Positions 28,293 to 36,775 of a stretch of DNA of 56,983 bases are shown piece after piece. The DNA lies in assembly GCA_964389025.1 (NCBI GenBank), contig CAYMCQ010000019.1:1-56983 (forward strand), in the 5' to 3' direction. The translations under genes and the position numbers were made by a program. This stretch comes from CAYMCQ01 sp964389025 (GTDB lineage Bacteria; Verrucomicrobiota; Verrucomicrobiia; Limisphaerales; CAYMCQ01). Under the pieces are notes generated by a model, which was not told where the DNA came from, ran no database searches, and saw only the letters and a list, made by a program, of their open reading frames with translations. Position 1 is the stretch's first letter; each line of letters begins with the position of its first letter.

Positions 28293-29180
28293 TCAAGCGG
28301 AGGTGAGTCGTTCGCGATATTGGGTCGGTGACTGGCCGATGATTTTTTTGAAGACGCGGTTGAAGTGGGTGAGCGATTGAAAGCCGACTTCGTAGGCGAT
28401 TTCACTGACGCGCAAATTCGGATTGAGCAGAAGATTTTTGGCCTTCTCGATCCGCACGCGCGACAGGAAGTGGGTGAAATTCAGCCTGGTGGCTTTCTTG
28501 AACAGCTTGCAGAAATAAAATGTGCTGGTGTTCACCGCCTTCGCAACGTCGCCGAGCGAAATGTCCTCCGCCTGATGCCGTTGGATGAATTCCTTGGCGC
28601 GCGTGATGACCGGCATCTCGGCATTCTCGTGCTGGACGATGATTTGATTGCTCGCCATCGAAAGGTGCTGCGCGAAAATCGCGAGCAGCTTGACGACGGC
28701 CTCGTGCTGTTTCGGCGACAAAACTCGTGACTCAAAATAGGCTTGGCGCAAATCATTCAGGTCCGCTTCGACACCCCAATCGGCGAGCAATTTCGTCGCG
28801 CGATCAAACTGCGTGTCGGTCGGCTTTTTGCGGAATACCTGTCCCGTTTGCAGAAAACCAATCAAACGCTCGCCCAATCGCACCGGCACTGCCGTATCGC
28901 ACAAACCCAGCGGGCACGTGACCGTCTGCGCTTCACGCGTGGCGCTGTCGGCGAGTTTCTGCTGCACTTGCAGGCATGCCGCGCAGGCACGGCTCGTCCC
29001 CGCCATCAGCGCGCAGAATGGATTCTCCTTCCGCTTGCCGCGATGCGGAAGTTGCCACGATTCGACCGGGCGCAGCGCCACCGGCAGGCCGGTCGCTTCG
29101 CTGAAGGCGCGTTCGTAGTCCTGATAGATTTTCGAGTGGGTGAGTTTCTCGACGATGTTGCCGTTTCCGTTTGCGTTCAT
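28293..29180 (-). CDS. AraC-family regulator with PocR sensory domain
   Basis: A 295-residue transcription factor. The N-terminal PocR domain (about 15-165) has its conserved cysteines (Cys56, Cys66, Cys69, Cys89, Cys94 in PFCALM, RACAACL and CPLGLC). The C-terminal AraC DNA-binding domain has two helix-turn-helices (about 195-290, FYFCKLFKKATRLNF, then SEIAYEVGFQSLTHFNRVFKK). PocR domains sense small ligands such as propanediol-type compounds; the Cys cluster could instead hold a metal or sense redox state. The ATG at 29180 is preferred to the upstream one at 29237, because the intervening stretch contains an inverted repeat. No Shine-Dalgarno. Confidence 0.88.
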   Translation of the reverse strand: MNANGNGNIVEKLTHSKIYQDYERAFSEATGLPVALRPVESWQLPHRGKRKENPFCALMAGTSRACAACLQVQQKLADSATREAQTVTCPLGLCDTAVPVRLGERLIGFLQTGQVFRKKPTDTQFDRATKLLADWGVEADLNDLRQAYFESRVLSPKQHEAVVKLLAIFAQHLSMASNQIIVQHENAEMPVITRAKEFIQRHQAEDISLGDVAKAVNTSTFYFCKLFKKATRLNFTHFLSRVRIEKAKNLLLNPNLRVSEIAYEVGFQSLTHFNRVFKKIIGQSPTQYRERLTSA

Positions 29181-29207
29181 AGTTTTGTTTTCACTACGTT
29201 TAATTTG

Positions 29208-29228
29208 GCGAAGCAAAATTTGTTTCGC
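29208..29228. promoter_or_regulatory. Inverted repeat upstream of the PocR-AraC gene
   Basis: GCGAAGCAAA-A-TTTGTTTCGC is a 21-base near-perfect inverted repeat (one mismatch) ending 28 bp before the ATG. It is a plausible operator for autoregulation or for another regulator. A looser inverted pair, AAGGGTT/AACCCTT, follows between 29255 and 29325. Confidence 0.45.
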
Positions 29229-29350
29229 TAAGTGCAAAATAGGAGAAACAAATAAGGGTTACAATCGGGGAGCAGCCTGATTCGATGCGCTGGAAAAAAA
29301 CTAGGCAGAATAGGGGAAACCCTTACGCGGCGAACGGTTTTTCACTCGAA

Positions 29351-30349
29351 TTACAAGGTTGTTCCCTGCAAAAACGGCGCGCCGGCTTCGAGTTTGAGGA
29401 TGTTCTCCGTCGTGACTCGGGCGATTTCGCCCAGAGCCTCCCGCGTGAGAAAAGCCTGGTGCGCCGTGATGAGCACGTTTGGAAAACTCAGCAGGCGCGG
29501 CAGGACGTCGTCCAGCAGGATGTGCTCGGAACGGTCTTCAAAGAAAATCCCCTCCTCTTCCTCATAAACGTCCAGTGCCACGCCGCCGAGGTGGCCGCGC
29601 TTGAGAGCGCGAATCAGCGCCCGCGTGTCAATCAGCTTGCCCCGGCTCGTGTTTATCAGATATGCGCCCGCCTTCATCCGCGCAAAAGTTTCCTCACGCA
29701 GCAGATGAAACGTCTCCGGCATCAGCGGAACGTGCAGCGTGACGATGTCGCTGGCGGCGAGCAATGAATCCAAATCGGTGTAGGTGATTTCAAATTGTTT
29801 CGCCCAGTCCGGCGACGGAAATGGGTCGTGCGCGAGAACTTTCGTTTCGAACCCCCGAAAAATTTGCGCCGCGATTTTGCCGATTTTTCCCGTGCCGACG
29901 ACTCCGACCGTTTTGCCGAACAGATCAAAACCGACGAGGCCATTAAGCGCAAAGTTGTGTTCGCGGACGCGATTGAACGAGCGATGGGTTCTTCGATTGA
30001 GCGTGAGCAACAGCCCGACGGCGTGCTCCGCGACGGCGTGCGGCGAGTAAGCCGGGACGCGCGTGACGGCCAGCCCCAGCGACTTCGCGGCGGCGATGTC
30101 CACGTTGTTGAACCCGGCGCAGCGCAGCGCGATCAATTTCACTCCTAGTTTTGCGAGTGTTTCGAGGCAGCGCCTGTCCACCTTGTCGTTGACGAAAACA
30201 CAGACGGCCTTCGCGCCGGCGGCCGTGGCAGCGATATCCGCGCTCAACCGAAACTCGTGGAATTGCCAGCGGATTTTTGCGTGGACCGCGCGCTGGGAAA
30301 AAAATTCCCGGTCGTAAGGCTTCGTGTCATAGACAGCAGCTTTAATCAT
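29351..30349 (-). CDS. ldhA: D-lactate dehydrogenase, fermentative (LdhA type)
   Basis: Cytosolic NAD-dependent reduction of pyruvate to D-lactate, 332 residues, full length. Landmarks: RCAGFNNVDI and VPAYSPHAVAEHAVGLLL (substrate-side region), cofactor motif GVVGTGKIG, NTSRGKLID with the catalytic Arg, VYEEEEGIFFEDRS with the catalytic Glu, and LITAHQAFLT with the catalytic His. These fit the E. coli LdhA group of D-2-hydroxyacid dehydrogenases rather than glyoxylate or phosphoglycerate enzymes. It is the third gene of a minus-strand unit behind the CBM48 and cyclic-nucleotide genes, next to a possible oxygen-sensing two-component pair, which suggests a role under oxygen limitation. Confidence 0.9.
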   Translation of the reverse strand: MIKAAVYDTKPYDREFFSQRAVHAKIRWQFHEFRLSADIAATAAGAKAVCVFVNDKVDRRCLETLAKLGVKLIALRCAGFNNVDIAAAKSLGLAVTRVPAYSPHAVAEHAVGLLLTLNRRTHRSFNRVREHNFALNGLVGFDLFGKTVGVVGTGKIGKIAAQIFRGFETKVLAHDPFPSPDWAKQFEITYTDLDSLLAASDIVTLHVPLMPETFHLLREETFARMKAGAYLINTSRGKLIDTRALIRALKRGHLGGVALDVYEEEEGIFFEDRSEHILLDDVLPRLLSFPNVLITAHQAFLTREALGEIARVTTENILKLEAGAPFLQGTTL

Positions 30350-30397
30350 GTGGCTGCAGCCATTGTCGCCAAATCTGTTTTTGTCTGTCGAGCCTGA

Positions 30398-30898
30398 TCA
30401 GTGATTGCCCGGCACAGGCGCGGAAACTGTGTGAAGCGCGGCGCTGGCCGCCAGAAGTTGCAGCCGTGTCGCTTGCAGCCGCAGGATCAAGACTTGCGCA
30501 ATGCGTTTCATCAGATCGAAGCCGAAATCGTGATTGGCCTGGCATTCAATCAACAGATTGGCCGCGTTGAACGCGATGGCCTTGGTCCGCTCAATCGCGC
30601 GCGCCTGAAAATGCCATAGGAACGGCTGGAAAAGCCACGACCAGCCCAGAGCTTCGCCATCACCGACGGTGTGAATCTTGATGAAGCCATCGTCGGGCGC
30701 GTAAGATTCAAGCACCACCTTGCCTTCGCAAAGCAGATAAAACTCGAATGCGATCTCGCCTTGCCGCAAAATGATTTCGCCCGGCGCGAATTCAACTTTG
30801 CGCGCCGTCTGCTCCAACATTTCCAGATGCTCCGCCGACATGCCGTGAAGAAACGGATGCTCAGCGATATTGTATTCAATCGTTTCCATAACTTTCAT
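30398..30898 (-). CDS. Stand-alone cyclic-nucleotide-binding domain protein
   Basis: A 166-residue cytosolic protein that is essentially one cNMP-binding beta-roll (about 15-125, APGEIILRQGEIAFEFYLLCEG, then DGEALGWSWLFQPFLW) followed by a helix. The phosphate-binding cassette Arg-Ala of true cAMP sites is not obvious, and there is no helix-turn-helix, so it is not a Crp-type regulator by itself. Its ATG shares a base with the stop codon of the reading frame the CBM48 gene would have without its frameshift (TGATG). It lies 48 bp upstream of ldhA in the same direction. Confidence 0.8.
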   Translation of the reverse strand: MKVMETIEYNIAEHPFLHGMSAEHLEMLEQTARKVEFAPGEIILRQGEIAFEFYLLCEGKVVLESYAPDDGFIKIHTVGDGEALGWSWLFQPFLWHFQARAIERTKAIAFNAANLLIECQANHDFGFDLMKRIAQVLILRLQATRLQLLAASAALHTVSAPVPGNH

Positions 30899-31279
30899 CA
30901 GGGCCGCATGACGAGTTCATGTTTTCGGGATGGTGACGGAGTTTGAGGGACGCCCGTTTTTGTTTTTTTTACGACCATCACCGAGTTCAAACCGCCGAAC
31001 GGATTGACAACGGTTTTTTTCGCCGTCCGGTCCTGCCTCCAGCGGGCCGTCCACTACGAACTGATACTCATAGCGTCCCACCGGCAGGAAAAGTTCCTTC
31101 ACCCAGCAACCATGACCGATGCAGCTCAAGGGTGTGGCTCCCGGATGCCAGTCGTTGAACGAACCCGCCACGAACACTTCGCGCGCGTCCGCGTCGTTCA
31201 GCACGAACCGAACGTTCACAGAATCGTCGGGTGTTTGAGTTGCCTTGCATTTGGCAGGCTGGATTTTTGCCGCGCTCAT
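30898..31279 (-). pseudogene. CBM48 glycogen-binding domain protein, frameshifted
   Basis: The N-terminal part (REVFVAGSFNDWHPGATPL, GRYEYQFVVDG) is a CBM48/AMPK-beta-like starch or glycogen-binding fold. After VVDG the annotated frame turns into non-homologous sequence ending at 30917. Removing one base from the GGG at 31044-31046 restores GRWRQDRTAKKTVVNPFGG followed by LNSVMVVKK, the expected end of the domain, and brings the frame to a TGA at 30898-30900 that overlaps the next gene's ATG. So the intact gene would be about 126 residues. It is either a recent mutation or a sequencing error. A stand-alone CBM48 protein would bind storage glucan or regulate its use. Confidence 0.8.
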
Positions 31280-31482
31280 AATTTTCTTTGGCGATAATTT
31301 TCCGCCCCTGCTGAATGGTTACGATGCAACGCGCGGTTGCGCTACACGTCCGTTGGCAATCGTTCGCCGATTTTTGCAAAAGGATTCGCCGCCCGCCAGC
31401 GCCTGTTCACGAAGGCAAAAAATGGCAAGCAATTCCCAAATGCAGTGGCGCGCAAAAACGCTGAACGAGCTAGTTAAATCAG

Positions 31483-31704
31483 GTGGGTGAGAATGAACAT
31501 CGCGCGAATGGCAGCAAAGTGGATGAGCGGTCTCTGGTGAAGCTCTACATGGATTTGACTGGCGTCAGCGAATCCACCGCGCGCGGCGTGTTCATGCACG
31601 TCTGCTGTTCTGATAATGGAGGGGCGAAAAATGGTTCGGGTGAAAGCAATGGCAAGGCTCGATGGACGAATGACGAAAGAATGAAACATGAATGCGGAAC
31701 TTGA
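31483..31704 (+). CDS. Possible small protein, unknown function
   Basis: A 73-residue frame with a GTG start. The segment VDERSLVKLYMDLTGVSEST followed by ARGVFMHVC reads like a real amphipathic helical domain, while the C-terminal third is low in character. It overlaps the start of the cytidylate-kinase-like gene by 17 bp, which fits translational coupling. No family recognised. The rest of the 31280-31687 gap shows no repeat, promoter or other gene that I can support. Confidence 0.35.
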   Translation: MGENEHRANGSKVDERSLVKLYMDLTGVSESTARGVFMHVCCSDNGGAKNGSGESNGKARWTNDERMKHECGT

Positions 31705-32419
31705 TTTCGAGCGATGCCTGACGTTTATCAACAGTCAGCTGCGGCCCGGGCGCATTTTTCCCAACGGCGCTCCGCAACGGCGCGCGGTGACGATTTCCCG
31801 GCAAACCGGCTGCGGCGCGGTCACGGTCGCGCAAAAACTTGTCGAATATTTTCAAACGCGCTCGCCGAGAGAAGCGCGCCAGTGGGCAGTCTTCGACCGG
31901 AACCTTGTCGAAAAAGTTTTAGAGGACCACCATTTGCCGAAGCGCCTGGCCAAATTCATGCCGGAGGATAGTCTTCTCGCGATTGACGACACGATTGACG
32001 AATTGCTCGGCCTGCATCCGCCTTCGTGGATTCTTGTTCGCCGCACTGCCGAGACGATTCTTAACCTTGCTGAGTTGGGGAATGTCATTTTGATCGGTCG
32101 CGGCGCGAACGTCATCACGCGGAAATTGGATTATGCGTTCCACATCAGGCTGGTCGGCTCATTGGAGATGCGGCTCAAGCGCATTCAGGAATCCAATCAT
32201 CTCGACGCGAAAGCGGCGTTGCAATTCATTCGCTGCGAAGACCGCGGACGCGCGCGCTATCTGAAAAAATATTTTCAAAAGGACATCGAGGATCCATTAC
32301 TCTATCACCTGACGATCAACACCGACCTTGTCTCGTGCGAAGACACTGCGAGGCTGATTGGCAACGCCGTGATGGGCCGGGAAATCTTGGCCGCGCGGGA
32401 TCTGCCCGCCGCTTGCTGA
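31688..32419 (+). CDS. Cytidylate kinase-like family protein
   Basis: A 243-residue P-loop protein of the cytidylate-kinase-like family. The N-terminal phosphate loop region is RRAVTISRQTGCGAVTVAQK, where the classical GXXGXGK is degenerate (RQTGCGAVTV), followed by FDRNLVEKVLEDH and VILIGRGANVITRKL. The later RIQESNHLDAKAALQF, EDRGRARYLKKYF stretch fits the lid region of this family. Members are common in Acidobacteria, Verrucomicrobiota and Deltaproteobacteria without an assigned substrate. The altered P-loop means nucleotide kinase activity should not be assumed. Confidence 0.75.
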   Translation: MNAELDFERCLTFINSQLRPGRIFPNGAPQRRAVTISRQTGCGAVTVAQKLVEYFQTRSPREARQWAVFDRNLVEKVLEDHHLPKRLAKFMPEDSLLAIDDTIDELLGLHPPSWILVRRTAETILNLAELGNVILIGRGANVITRKLDYAFHIRLVGSLEMRLKRIQESNHLDAKAALQFIRCEDRGRARYLKKYFQKDIEDPLLYHLTINTDLVSCEDTARLIGNAVMGREILAARDLPAAC

Positions 32420-32535
32420 ACAGTTTACACGTTGGAAAAACCGCGCCCCGCAATAAACGCCAAGCCTTTGCCAATATCGGGCGAGATTTTTTTCGGCGAT
32501 GGCGGTTAAGTTCAGTTACGCATCTGGAGAATCGC

Positions 32536-33795
32536 ATGCATCACGAGGAAAAAACCGAAGTGCTGGTCGTTGGCGCCGGGCCAGTGGGGATGTTGACGGC
32601 GCTGCTGCTCGCGCAAAGCGGCGTGCGAATCAAGATCGTTGACCAGGAGCAACGTCCCGCCGCCCACAGTTACGCCTGCGCGCTGCATCCACAGACGCTC
32701 AAGTTGCTGGATCGCGCCGGCATCAGCGCGCCGTTGCTGAAAATTGGCCGCCGGATTCAAACCATCGCCTTTTACGAAAAAGATCAACGGCGTGCGCAGG
32801 TGGACTTTGCCCAACTGCCATGTGATTTTCCTTTCGTGCTGGTCGTGCCGCAAAGCGCGCTCGAATATCTGCTCGAATACCAGCTCAATGAGCATCGCGA
32901 ATTTGTCCAGTGGAACCATCGGTTGTCCGATCTGAAACCGAACGGACAAACGGTCGTCGCCACCGTGGACACGCTGGGCGAAACCGCCAAGGGTTACATC
33001 GTCCAGGAATGGGATTGGGAAGTCTTAAAGCAGACGCCAACGCGGTCGGATTTCGTGGTCGGCGCGGACGGGCACCGTTCACTCGTGAGGCAGAATCTTG
33101 GCATTGAGTGCGAACGAGCCGGGGAGCGGGAAATGTTCGCGGTTTACGAGTTTGAAACCGACGAGCAAGCCGGCCACGAAATGCGGGTGGCGATGGATCC
33201 GGCCACCACGAGCGTGCTGTGGCCATTAACCGACTGGAAACTGCGCTGGAGTTTTCAACTGACCGCGCAGGACGCCGTTGAGTTTCCGCCAAAGGAGCGA
33301 AGCGATTTCAGGGTTTGGGAAAAGGAGCTTGATGAGCAAATGAAGCGACAACTTCACCTTCTGGCAAAATGGCGCGCGCCGTGGTTCAAAGGTGAAATCC
33401 AGAAAATCGAATGGGCAACCGAGGTGCAATTCGAGCCGTGCGTCGCGAAAGAATTTGGCCGCAACCGCTGTTGGCTCGCCGGTGATGCCGCGCACCAGAC
33501 AGGGCCGGTCGGTGTGCAAAGCATGAATGCGGGGATGGTAGAAGGGGCGGAGCTGGCGGGCCGCCTCACTCGAATTCTGCGCGACAAAGCGCCGCTCGCC
33601 TCGCTGGAGAATTACAACAACGCTTCTCTCGACGAGTGGCGGCGGCTGTTGGGACTGAAGGATGGCCTTCGAGCAGCGGAAGGCTCGACTCTGTGGGTGA
33701 AAGAGCGTTGTGCCCGGCTGCAATCCTGCATTCCGGCGTTTGGCTCGGACATGAAACAATTGGCCGGGCAACTGGGACTAGAGTTTCAGCAGTGA
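32536..33795 (+). CDS. FAD-dependent aromatic-type monooxygenase
   Basis: A 419-residue class A flavoprotein monooxygenase. FAD-binding VLVVGAGPVGMLTALLLAQS at the N-terminus, the DG motif in VVGADGHRSLVRQNLG, and the second FAD motif CWLAGDAAHQTGPVGVQSMN. The substrate is unknown; ubiquinone-hydroxylase-like and polyketide or phenol hydroxylases share these motifs. The frame is open from 32335, but the ATG at 32536 has a GGAGA sequence 6 bp upstream and directly precedes the Rossmann strand. Its 3' end overlaps the convergent leuD gene by 10 bp. Confidence 0.85.
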   Translation: MHHEEKTEVLVVGAGPVGMLTALLLAQSGVRIKIVDQEQRPAAHSYACALHPQTLKLLDRAGISAPLLKIGRRIQTIAFYEKDQRRAQVDFAQLPCDFPFVLVVPQSALEYLLEYQLNEHREFVQWNHRLSDLKPNGQTVVATVDTLGETAKGYIVQEWDWEVLKQTPTRSDFVVGADGHRSLVRQNLGIECERAGEREMFAVYEFETDEQAGHEMRVAMDPATTSVLWPLTDWKLRWSFQLTAQDAVEFPPKERSDFRVWEKELDEQMKRQLHLLAKWRAPWFKGEIQKIEWATEVQFEPCVAKEFGRNRCWLAGDAAHQTGPVGVQSMNAGMVEGAELAGRLTRILRDKAPLASLENYNNASLDEWRRLLGLKDGLRAAEGSTLWVKERCARLQSCIPAFGSDMKQLAGQLGLEFQQ

Positions 33796-34313
33796 CGCGG
33801 AGATTTAACTTGTTGCACTGTGCACGTTTTATTTAACAGGCGTGTTCGCGTGTAAGCAATCAAGCCGCCGGCGTCTATGATGGCCTGGCGGGAGTTCGGC
33901 AGCGGCTCGGCGTGAAACGTTTTTCCGGAAGTTTTGTTGGCGACTTCCGTTGTCGCGATTTCCAACTCATCGCCTTCAGCGGTTTCAATCTCCGGGCAAA
34001 CAACCGTTCGCAGGCCAAGATTGATTCCGTTCTGCAAAAAAATCCGCGCGAAACTTTTTGCGACGATGACGAGATCGTGTCCTTTCAAACACGACACCGC
34101 CTGCTCGCGCGACGAACCGCAGCCGAAATTATGTCCTCCAACCAGGATGCTGCCGGGCGGAATTTGCTTCGACTTCAGTTTTGCGTTGAACGCCGCATCA
34201 TCCGCGAACGCGAACTGCGGCGTCTCCGTCGGCAGCACCGTGGCCATGTAGCGTCCTGGATAAATCACATCCGTCGAAACGTCATCGCCGACTCTGAAAA
34301 CAACTTTTGCCAT
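33786..34313 (-). CDS. leuD: 3-isopropylmalate dehydratase small subunit (LeuD-type)
   Basis: A 175-residue swivelling small subunit of the aconitase superfamily, with the VGGHNFGCGSSREQAV active-site segment and DVIYPGRYM at the N-terminus. It pairs with the large subunit, whose gene ends 1 bp upstream. The domain is of the short stand-alone type found in LeuD and in archaeal homoaconitases; the lysine/leucine branch cannot be separated by eye. A tail of about 20 residues past ARTRL is poorly conserved. Confidence 0.85.
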   Translation of the reverse strand: MAKVVFRVGDDVSTDVIYPGRYMATVLPTETPQFAFADDAAFNAKLKSKQIPPGSILVGGHNFGCGSSREQAVSCLKGHDLVIVAKSFARIFLQNGINLGLRTVVCPEIETAEGDELEIATTEVANKTSGKTFHAEPLPNSRQAIIDAGGLIAYTRTRLLNKTCTVQQVKSPRHC

Positions 34314-34314
34314 A

Positions 34315-35607
34315 TCAATTCTCTCCTTTTGATGGATCAGTGATCACGCCGGCAATCGCCGACGCGGCAGCCACGGCAGGTGAACAGAGATAGACTTCAG
34401 AATTTGGGTTGCCCATGCGCCCTTTGAAATTGCGGTTTGTCGTGGACAGCGCGGTTTCGCCGTCGCCGAGCGCGCCTTCGTGGATGCCGAGGCACGGACC
34501 GCAACCGGGATTCATCACCACCGCGCCGGCCTGCATGAAGTCGCCAAGATAACCTTTTCCCAGTGCCTGCCGATAAATTTTTCCCGACGCCGGGAAGACC
34601 AGCATCCGCGTGTTCTTCGCAACTTTTTTGCCCTTGATGATTTTCGCGGCGATTTCCAAATCGTCGAGCCGGCCATTCGTGCATGAGCCGATTACGACCT
34701 GATGAATTTTCTTTCCGGTGACTTGCTTGATGGGTTTAACGTTGTCCACCGTGTGCGGACAGGCGATCTGCGGTTCCAACGACGAGACATCAATCTCGAT
34801 CACCCGCTCGTAGCTCGCATCCGGGTCGGACGCAACGAAATCAATTGCCGCAGTCGCTCCAGCCTCTTCGCGCAAGTAACGCGCAGTCTCCGCGTCCGCC
34901 GGAACGATCCCCGCCGTCGCTCCGGCTTCCACGCTCATGTTGCAAAGCACCAGCCGGCCTGACGTGGACATTTTGCGGATCGTTTCGCCGTGAAACTCGA
35001 TCACTCTGAAGTTCGCGCCTTGCGCGGAAATTTTTCCGATCAAATGCAGAATCAAATCCTTCGCACCGACGAATGGTTTGAATTCGCCGGTCACGTCCAC
35101 GCGAATCGTCGGCGGCACTTCCACGTTGAGCACGACGCCCAGCGCCCAGACGCTCGCCATCTCCGTCGCGCCGATACCGAACGCGAATGCACCCAGCGCG
35201 CCGTGGCTAGTAGTGTGCGAATCTGTTCCCACGACGACTGCGCCCGGTCGCACATAGCCGCTCTCCGGCAAAATCTGATGGCAAATGCCGCCGACGTCGC
35301 CCCGGATGTCATGAAATTTCTCCACGAACTGCTTCTCCAGAAACTCGCGCACCTTTTTCTGGTTCGACGCCGTCTTCGGCGACTCCGCCGGAACGCGGTG
35401 ATCAAAAATCACGGCGATGCGGCTTGCGTCCCAAACCTTCGGTTCGAGCGGCGTGCCTTTGTAGATTTCCAGAAACTGGTTGATGACCAGCGCCGCATTC
35501 TCATGCGACATCGCGAGGTCAACTTTTGGCTCGACCACATCGCCGACCTTGACCGACGGCAAACCAGACGCGCGGGCAAGGATTTTTTCAGCTAGCGTCA
35601 TGCTCAT
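34315..35607 (-). CDS. leuC: 3-isopropylmalate dehydratase large subunit (LeuC-type)
   Basis: A 430-residue [4Fe-4S] hydro-lyase. Cluster cysteines are in VIGSCTNGR and in NPGCGPCLG, and GTDSHTTSHGALGAFAFGIG is the aconitase-family signature. Length and sequence fit the shorter LeuC2/HacA group shared by bacteria and archaea, which act on isopropylmalate or homocitrate. With LeuD it forms the heterodimer. The flanking lyase and isocitrate-type dehydrogenase make a role outside leucine synthesis possible. An internal ATG at 35601 is an equivalent start. Confidence 0.87.
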   Translation of the reverse strand: MSMTLAEKILARASGLPSVKVGDVVEPKVDLAMSHENAALVINQFLEIYKGTPLEPKVWDASRIAVIFDHRVPAESPKTASNQKKVREFLEKQFVEKFHDIRGDVGGICHQILPESGYVRPGAVVVGTDSHTTSHGALGAFAFGIGATEMASVWALGVVLNVEVPPTIRVDVTGEFKPFVGAKDLILHLIGKISAQGANFRVIEFHGETIRKMSTSGRLVLCNMSVEAGATAGIVPADAETARYLREEAGATAAIDFVASDPDASYERVIEIDVSSLEPQIACPHTVDNVKPIKQVTGKKIHQVVIGSCTNGRLDDLEIAAKIIKGKKVAKNTRMLVFPASGKIYRQALGKGYLGDFMQAGAVVMNPGCGPCLGIHEGALGDGETALSTTNRNFKGRMGNPNSEVYLCSPAVAAASAIAGVITDPSKGEN

Positions 35608-35625
35608 AAATGTTACAGATGCTCT

Positions 35626-36558
35626 TCATCCCACTATTTGCGCCACACCTTGATATTTGGTTTCTATTTTTTCCTTCGGTAGAAATTTGTCTTCAAGCTT
35701 GCGATATTCTTTCAGTCCGACGGCGTCCGTGAATTCCTCGAATGACGAAATCCATTGCGTCTGACCGGCGAGAATTCCAGTCGGCGATTTCTTCAAAGCC
35801 GTGAAAAAATTTGTGAGTGCCTTGTGCGCGACCATGATCGAGGCGACAGGAATCGAAACGCGGCCCACACCCATCGCTGCCAGTTCTGGAATTGGAATCA
35901 GCTCGGTCTTCATGCCGGTGATCGCGTCCATGAGGTTCACGGACAACGGGCCTTCGAGCCGGGCAATTGCGGCTTTGATGTCGGCTTTGGTTTTGATTCC
36001 GTCAATGAAGGCGAGGTCAGCGCCCGCGCCGAGATAAAGATTGCAGCGGCGAATCGCTTCATCGAGACCGTGCGCGGCGAAGGCATCGGTGCGCGCGTTG
36101 AGGATAAAATCCTTGTCGAGCCGATTGCGGACTTCGACGCACGCATGGACTTTGCCGGCCATTTCTTCGGCGGAAATGACTTCCTTACCCGCCATGTGGC
36201 CGCAGCGTTTCGGGAAAACCTGGTCTTCGATGTTCATCCCTGCGACGCCCATCGCGATGAGGCGCTCGGTGATCCACGCGGCGTTCACCGCGTTGCCGCC
36301 GCCGGTGTCCACGTCAGCCATGACGGGAATGGTCGTCGCCTGAACGATGTTCCAAGTCAGGTCGAGAATGTCTTTCATCTGCACGAGGCCAACATCAGGC
36401 TTGCCGAGCAACGAAGCGGCGAGGCCGTAGCCGGAAATTTGAATGGCCTCGAAACCGCTGGCTTCGATGACTTTTGCGCTCAACGCATCGTGACAACCGG
36501 GCACAGCGACAGCGCGGCGATCCATGATTGCTTTTCGCAAGACTGCTGATTTTTTCAT
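35626..36558 (-). CDS. Isocitrate lyase/PEP mutase superfamily, methylisocitrate-lyase-like
   Basis: A 310-residue TIM-barrel enzyme cleaving or forming a C-C or P-C bond next to a 2-oxo acid. Key residues: ADVDTGGGNAVNA (metal-site Asp cluster near 82-84) and the catalytic-loop motif KRCGH at 117-121, as in 2-methylisocitrate and dimethylmalate lyases (isocitrate lyase has KKCGH). Likely product classes are pyruvate or glyoxylate plus a dicarboxylate. The ATG at 36558 is preferred; the open frame upstream is translated repeat sequence. It starts 217 bp after the dehydrogenase gene ends and lies 18 bp before leuC. Confidence 0.83.
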   Translation of the reverse strand: MKKSAVLRKAIMDRRAVAVPGCHDALSAKVIEASGFEAIQISGYGLAASLLGKPDVGLVQMKDILDLTWNIVQATTIPVMADVDTGGGNAVNAAWITERLIAMGVAGMNIEDQVFPKRCGHMAGKEVISAEEMAGKVHACVEVRNRLDKDFILNARTDAFAAHGLDEAIRRCNLYLGAGADLAFIDGIKTKADIKAAIARLEGPLSVNLMDAITGMKTELIPIPELAAMGVGRVSIPVASIMVAHKALTNFFTALKKSPTGILAGQTQWISSFEEFTDAVGLKEYRKLEDKFLPKEKIETKYQGVAQIVG

Positions 36559-36594
36559 AGGTTCTTTGGTAAAATATGAAGTGCTGTTTGGTTT

Positions 36595-36622
36595 CGTGAA
36601 ACGTGAAACGTGAAACGTGAAA
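36595..36622. repeat. Tandem heptamer repeat
   Basis: CGTGAAA is repeated four times in a row (36595-36622) in the gap upstream of the lyase gene, next to the long inverted repeat. Simple-sequence tract; no function inferred. Confidence 0.7.
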
Positions 36623-36635
36623 CTGCCGCCAGGTT

Positions 36636-36714
36636 TTGGACTGCGCCAGCCCTCTGGCGCTTTCGCCTGGTCGAACGCAGTGCCCAATAGCGCCAGAGGG
36701 CTGGCGCAGTCCAA
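36636..36714. repeat. Long perfect inverted repeat (26-bp arms)
   Basis: The arm at 36636-36661 begins TTGGACTGCGCCAGCCC and is matched exactly by its inverse at 36689-36714, with a 27-bp spacer. It sits between the dehydrogenase and lyase genes. Its form fits a dispersed palindromic element; in RNA it would make a very stable hairpin between the two genes. Confidence 0.75.
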
Positions 36715-36775
36715 GACGCTGACGCGCCATTGATTGGCTCATTGAGGAATGTCGTCATTTGGCGGGCATGTTTTT

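Noticed and set aside
36595..36714. CRISPR array or integration site
   Set aside because: Four 7-bp units without spacers and a single long inverted repeat do not make a CRISPR array, and there is no integrase or tRNA nearby.
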